DNA of 44,017 bases from an uncultured Bacilli bacterium (lineage in GTDB: Bacteria > Bacillota_I > Bacilli_A > RF39 > UBA660). Below, in pieces: positions 39,419-44,017 of this stretch; positions within the stretch are counted from its first letter, which is position 1, and each line of letters begins with the position of its first letter. Where the stretch lies: the NCBI GenBank assembly GCA_947623735.1, contig CANQHE010000006.1:1-44017 (forward strand), read 5' to 3'. Made by a program: the position numbers and the translations under genes. Below the pieces are notes generated by a model. That model searched no databases. It was given only the letters and a program-made list of their open reading frames with translations, and was not told the origin of the DNA.

Positions 39419-40279
39419 TTACCAATTAAAGATATCATCTAAATCAGAATCGTAGCTACTACTACTACTTGAATACTTAGAAGCAGTATCATTATAAACA
39501 TCTTTACCTACACTTACAAATAAATTAAAGATAAAGATAACGGCGATTATTACTTCTATTACTATCCAAGCAATAAGTGCGGTTGTAATTGCATAACTCT
39601 TTTTGTTTTCTTGAATTTTTGTTGCCTCTGCAAATCCTAAGATATAATGGAAGAAACAAGCAACTCCAACTACACAACCTATTAATGCTCCAACCCAAGA
39701 TAAGATATCTAGATAATATAAAATAGCCATAAGTAAGTTTGTAAATACTGTTGGTGCCATACTAGTTGTATATAAACTTATTGCTTTTTTAAAATCAAAC
39801 TCTCTACCTCCAAATATCTTTGAACTTAAGAAAGTACAAACTATTGGAATAAATGCTAATAAGAAATAAATAATTGTCACATATAAGAATATCTTTAAAT
39901 AAGGAATTTCGATATAATCATTAATATCCGCTCTTGCTGCTCCATTTATTAAAGCAATTATTGATGCAAAAGCTCCCATTATAAATAAGGCATAAGATAT
40001 ACTTATCGCAACAAGCATAATCATGTTACTCTTAATATCTTTCTTTTGAACTTCTTCTCTTACAGTTGATGCTGGTTTCTTATACATATTAAGTACTGTA
40101 TCTAAAAAACCTTTCCCATAAGAAGCAATCGCTTGGGTATTTACACCAGATGTTGCCGCTGGTTTAGCTTCTTCACAATTACAAACTTCCCCTTCACTTA
40201 ATTCTCTTCCGCACTTTGTACAAAATCTTTTTTCTACTTGAACTTCAGTAGACTTCTTATCTTTCTTTTCTTCAGCCAT
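39419..40279 (-). CDS. Zinc-ribbon, Yip1-like multi-TM membrane protein
   Basis: CTKCGRELSEGEVCNCEE; several TM segments. Confidence 0.7.
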   Translation of the reverse strand: MAEEKKDKKSTEVQVEKRFCTKCGRELSEGEVCNCEEAKPAATSGVNTQAIASYGKGFLDTVLNMYKKPASTVREEVQKKDIKSNMIMLVAISISYALFIMGAFASIIALINGAARADINDYIEIPYLKIFLYVTIIYFLLAFIPIVCTFLSSKIFGGREFDFKKAISLYTTSMAPTVFTNLLMAILYYLDILSWVGALIGCVVGVACFFHYILGFAEATKIQENKKSYAITTALIAWIVIEVIIAVIFIFNLFVSVGKDVYNDTASKYSSSSSSYDSDLDDIFNW

Positions 40280-40299
40280 TTTAACTCACACTCCTTTTT

Positions 40300-41757
40300 C
40301 TATTTATATAAATATGGCTCAACTAAGTAAATATAGAAACTTGCCCAACCATCAGGCTCGCTCTTTGTTTGGAACTCTATTCTAAGGTCATCAACACCAG
40401 TTATATCAATATCGATATCCGCGATGAGTTCACTTGTTTTAGTTATATTATCGCTCTTATAAATTTCTTTATCATCACCATAAATAACTATCTTTCCTTC
40501 AAAATCAGGATCCCAATTCTTTCCTCTAACAATCGTCGCTTTAAGTTTTTTATACTCCTGATTTAAACGATAAGTTATTTGATCTGTTTCTCCTTCAAAT
40601 CTAAATGCTATCATTGTATCATACGTTTCATTATCTACCGTTCTTGAATAATTATAACCAGAGGTATTTTTACTTGAAACTTGATATTTTGAAGTTAAAT
40701 TATCCGGTAATTTATCATTTAAAGTTTTCTTAAGTTCATTTAACTCTTTATAAGTATCACTATCACTATCGGTAATATATTTTAAAGCATTATCAATTAC
40801 TTCAATGGCATCTGGATATTTCAAATCCTTTTCATACTCACTAACCATCTTCTTAGTAATTTCTACTATCTTACTTTCCGTATCACTATATAACTTTTTG
40901 TAATCTTCTGTAACACTTAAATCAATATTATTCTTATATTTATTATTTCTTAAATAATTAATTTGTTCTACATAAGCATCAAGTTTCTCTTTATCAGTTG
41001 CATTATCCGCTAACTTATCAGTAATCTCTTGAGCTTCTTTAATAAAATCACTTAATTCTTCTTTAACATAATTATTAATAAAATCTTGAGCTTTCTTATA
41101 ATAACAATCACTCTCTACTACTTTTTGATAATAGTAATAAGCTTGATAATCATTAGACCCTTCATTTTCTTTACCTTCTAAGTAATATCCTTTAGAACTA
41201 TATAACTCTGATAATTCATTTCTATATTTTGTATATAATTCATCATCAAGCATATATTCTAAACCATCATAATAATCATAGATATCTTTTAAAGCCCCCG
41301 CAACTTTTTGATAAGCCGTTTTAAGTTCATCAGTGTCTTTATATTCTTTATTAAAATTCTTAACCCATTTTTCGGTTATCTTATGCGTTGTATCTTCAAT
41401 CTTACCTAAAAGTTTTTTATCACTCTTATTACTCTTTAAGATTTTCCCAATTTCCACTAATTCTTTAGTCTTATCTTTATCATAGTTAGTATAAAATCTC
41501 TCTAAGCTATCTTCAACTGTTTTAAGGGGATTATTAAGTAATACCGTAAGAGCAATAATCGCTATAATAATTATTAATCCAACTACACCCATAACTATTT
41601 TCGCTTTTTTAGGTAAATTCTTAAATTTCGTAATTAAACTATTACTATTTTCTGTTTTAGTACTACCCTTTGATTCTTTCCCAGGCATTTTATTGCCACA
41701 TTTCTCGCAAAACTTAGCACCACTTTTATTTTTGGTACCACACTTTTCACAAAACAT
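40300..41757 (-). CDS. Zinc-ribbon membrane-anchored protein with large extracytoplasmic region
   Basis: MFCEKCGTKNKSGAKFCEKCGNKM; TM IVMGVVGLIIIIAIIALTVLL. Confidence 0.75.
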   Translation of the reverse strand: MFCEKCGTKNKSGAKFCEKCGNKMPGKESKGSTKTENSNSLITKFKNLPKKAKIVMGVVGLIIIIAIIALTVLLNNPLKTVEDSLERFYTNYDKDKTKELVEIGKILKSNKSDKKLLGKIEDTTHKITEKWVKNFNKEYKDTDELKTAYQKVAGALKDIYDYYDGLEYMLDDELYTKYRNELSELYSSKGYYLEGKENEGSNDYQAYYYYQKVVESDCYYKKAQDFINNYVKEELSDFIKEAQEITDKLADNATDKEKLDAYVEQINYLRNNKYKNNIDLSVTEDYKKLYSDTESKIVEITKKMVSEYEKDLKYPDAIEVIDNALKYITDSDSDTYKELNELKKTLNDKLPDNLTSKYQVSSKNTSGYNYSRTVDNETYDTMIAFRFEGETDQITYRLNQEYKKLKATIVRGKNWDPDFEGKIVIYGDDKEIYKSDNITKTSELIADIDIDITGVDDLRIEFQTKSEPDGWASFYIYLVEPYLYK

Positions 41758-41830
41758 AAATTCTCTCCTAACTTCAAAATTATTTTACAATATTTTTTTA
41801 ACAAAATAAATACTTTTTTCGACATTTTTT

Positions 41831-42940
41831 CTATTTTGTATTATTTTTTTCTAATTCCCTTTTAATAAGCGAAACATTATTTTTTATTCGCTCTGATTTT
41901 GGATTTTTATTTAATGCTTCTTCCATATTATATAACGACTCCGGAATTAGCCCTAAATTATAACAGACAATTCCCATTAATTCATAGATATAATCATTCC
42001 ACGCAAAAGCTTCATTAATATAAATATCTTCTTTATTTTTAATCAAAAAAGCTTCTTTTAACAACTGATAAGCTTCATCATATCTTTTATCATCACAGTA
42101 TAGTTGAGCAAGTTCTACATATCCTTCCCGAAGTTTTGGTTCTTCTTTTATCGCGAGTTTTAGCCACATCTCAGCTTCTCTTCTTCTTTCAAGATTGATA
42201 TAACACCGCGAAATAAACCGCATTGATGCACATCTCTCTGCCCTCCAAGTTGCTCTTTTTAAACTAAGATGCTTAATTAAAGTATCGATAGCCTCCTGAT
42301 ATCTTCCATAATACATATACTCTCTTCCTAAATAATGCATATTTCTATCGTCTTCACTATCTTCTTTTACACTTAACTCTAATAAAGGAAGATAGCTACC
42401 TCTCGATTTCGTATTATCCGGATAATGTTTTAAAATAACCCCTGGAACTATCACTTCTTTTTCGCCAACGATTGTATTTAACACTTCATGCACAGGATGA
42501 TGCCATTTATAACCTTCTCTTTTATGAACTTTTGCCATATAAAATGTTGTCGCGGGCTTACCAAATTCATCAAAATTCCAAATATAATAATATTTTAGTT
42601 TATCAGCCCCTTTACTCCAAGCATCTTCCATTTTACTTCTCCAACCTATATCAAACACTTCATCTAAATCAGTACAAACACATATATCGGTATCAAGGGA
42701 CACCATATCTAAAGATTTATTCCGTGCTACATCAAACCGCCAGGGCTTAATTTCTTCTTGAACTACTTTTACTCCTAATTTTTTAAGTTTTTCTACGGTA
42801 TTATCAGAAGAACCAGTATCAAGTACATAAATTTCATCCGCTTCCTTCATCGAATTAACCCATCTATCCACAAATTTTTCTTCATTTTTGCATATCGCAT
42901 ATACACAAACTTTATATTTACTCAAAAACAATTCACCCAC
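41831..42940 (-). CDS. Glycosyltransferase family 2 with TPR-like repeats
   Basis: VCVYAICKNEEKFVDRWVNSMKEADEIYVLDTGSSDNTVEKLKKLGVKV; TPR repeats in C-terminal half. Confidence 0.88.
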   Translation of the reverse strand: MGELFLSKYKVCVYAICKNEEKFVDRWVNSMKEADEIYVLDTGSSDNTVEKLKKLGVKVVQEEIKPWRFDVARNKSLDMVSLDTDICVCTDLDEVFDIGWRSKMEDAWSKGADKLKYYYIWNFDEFGKPATTFYMAKVHKREGYKWHHPVHEVLNTIVGEKEVIVPGVILKHYPDNTKSRGSYLPLLELSVKEDSEDDRNMHYLGREYMYYGRYQEAIDTLIKHLSLKRATWRAERCASMRFISRCYINLERRREAEMWLKLAIKEEPKLREGYVELAQLYCDDKRYDEAYQLLKEAFLIKNKEDIYINEAFAWNDYIYELMGIVCYNLGLIPESLYNMEEALNKNPKSERIKNNVSLIKRELEKNNTK

Positions 42941-43029
42941 TAAAATTATATCTTTTAAGAAATAATACTAGAACCTAAATAAATATAGTTTTTTGCCATC
43001 AACACTAATTTTTATCTCACATATATTAA

Positions 43030-43896
<867 letters not shown>

Positions 43897-43901
43897 CTTG
43901 T

Positions 43902-43934
43902 AAAAGGCAAATAAAAAAATATTTGTCTTTTTTT
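43902..43934 (+). terminator. Terminator after the collagen-like gene
   Basis: AAGGCAAATA-aaaaaa-TATTTGTCTTTTTTT. Confidence 0.75.
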
Positions 43935-44017
43935 AATTTATTTATGTTATAACCCGAGTTTGACAGATGAAGAAATAAAAAAAGTTTAATTTCTATTGAA
44001 ATTAGGCTTTTCTTTTT

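Overview
This 44 kb window is a low-GC bacterial chromosome segment. Gene content suggests a Bacilli/Erysipelotrichia- or Mollicutes-related gut Firmicute; that taxonomy is inference only. Most of it is minus-strand housekeeping: nusG/secE, ffh, thiI + cysteine desulfurase, ftsA/ftsZ, an RSH protein, nifJ (PFOR), cysE and yebC. Accessory content is interspersed. (1) A 2.68 kb serine-recombinase/RhuM element is inserted inside an ABC permease gene. The two permease halves flank it, and the attachment sites can be reconstructed to a 2-bp GG crossover. (2) Two paralogous cassettes lie about 18 kb apart. Each pairs a secreted or anchored surface protein, whose C-terminal C-type-lectin-like domain carries a GC-rich hypervariable segment, with a divergently transcribed double-HTH (XRE-XRE) regulator. 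Both surface genes have the same TTGACT-N17-TATAAT promoter. The differences between the two variable segments fit NNY replacements of AAY codons, the pattern expected of diversity-generating retroelement (DGR) targets, but no reverse transcriptase or template repeat is in this window. (3) There is a candidate free-standing structured sRNA with its own consensus promoter and terminator. (4) An intergenic region carries head-to-head small peptides, possibly a type I toxin-like locus. (5) A collagen-like (GPT) repeat protein and a CotD-like coat protein are present. No tRNA, rRNA or CRISPR array was recognised.
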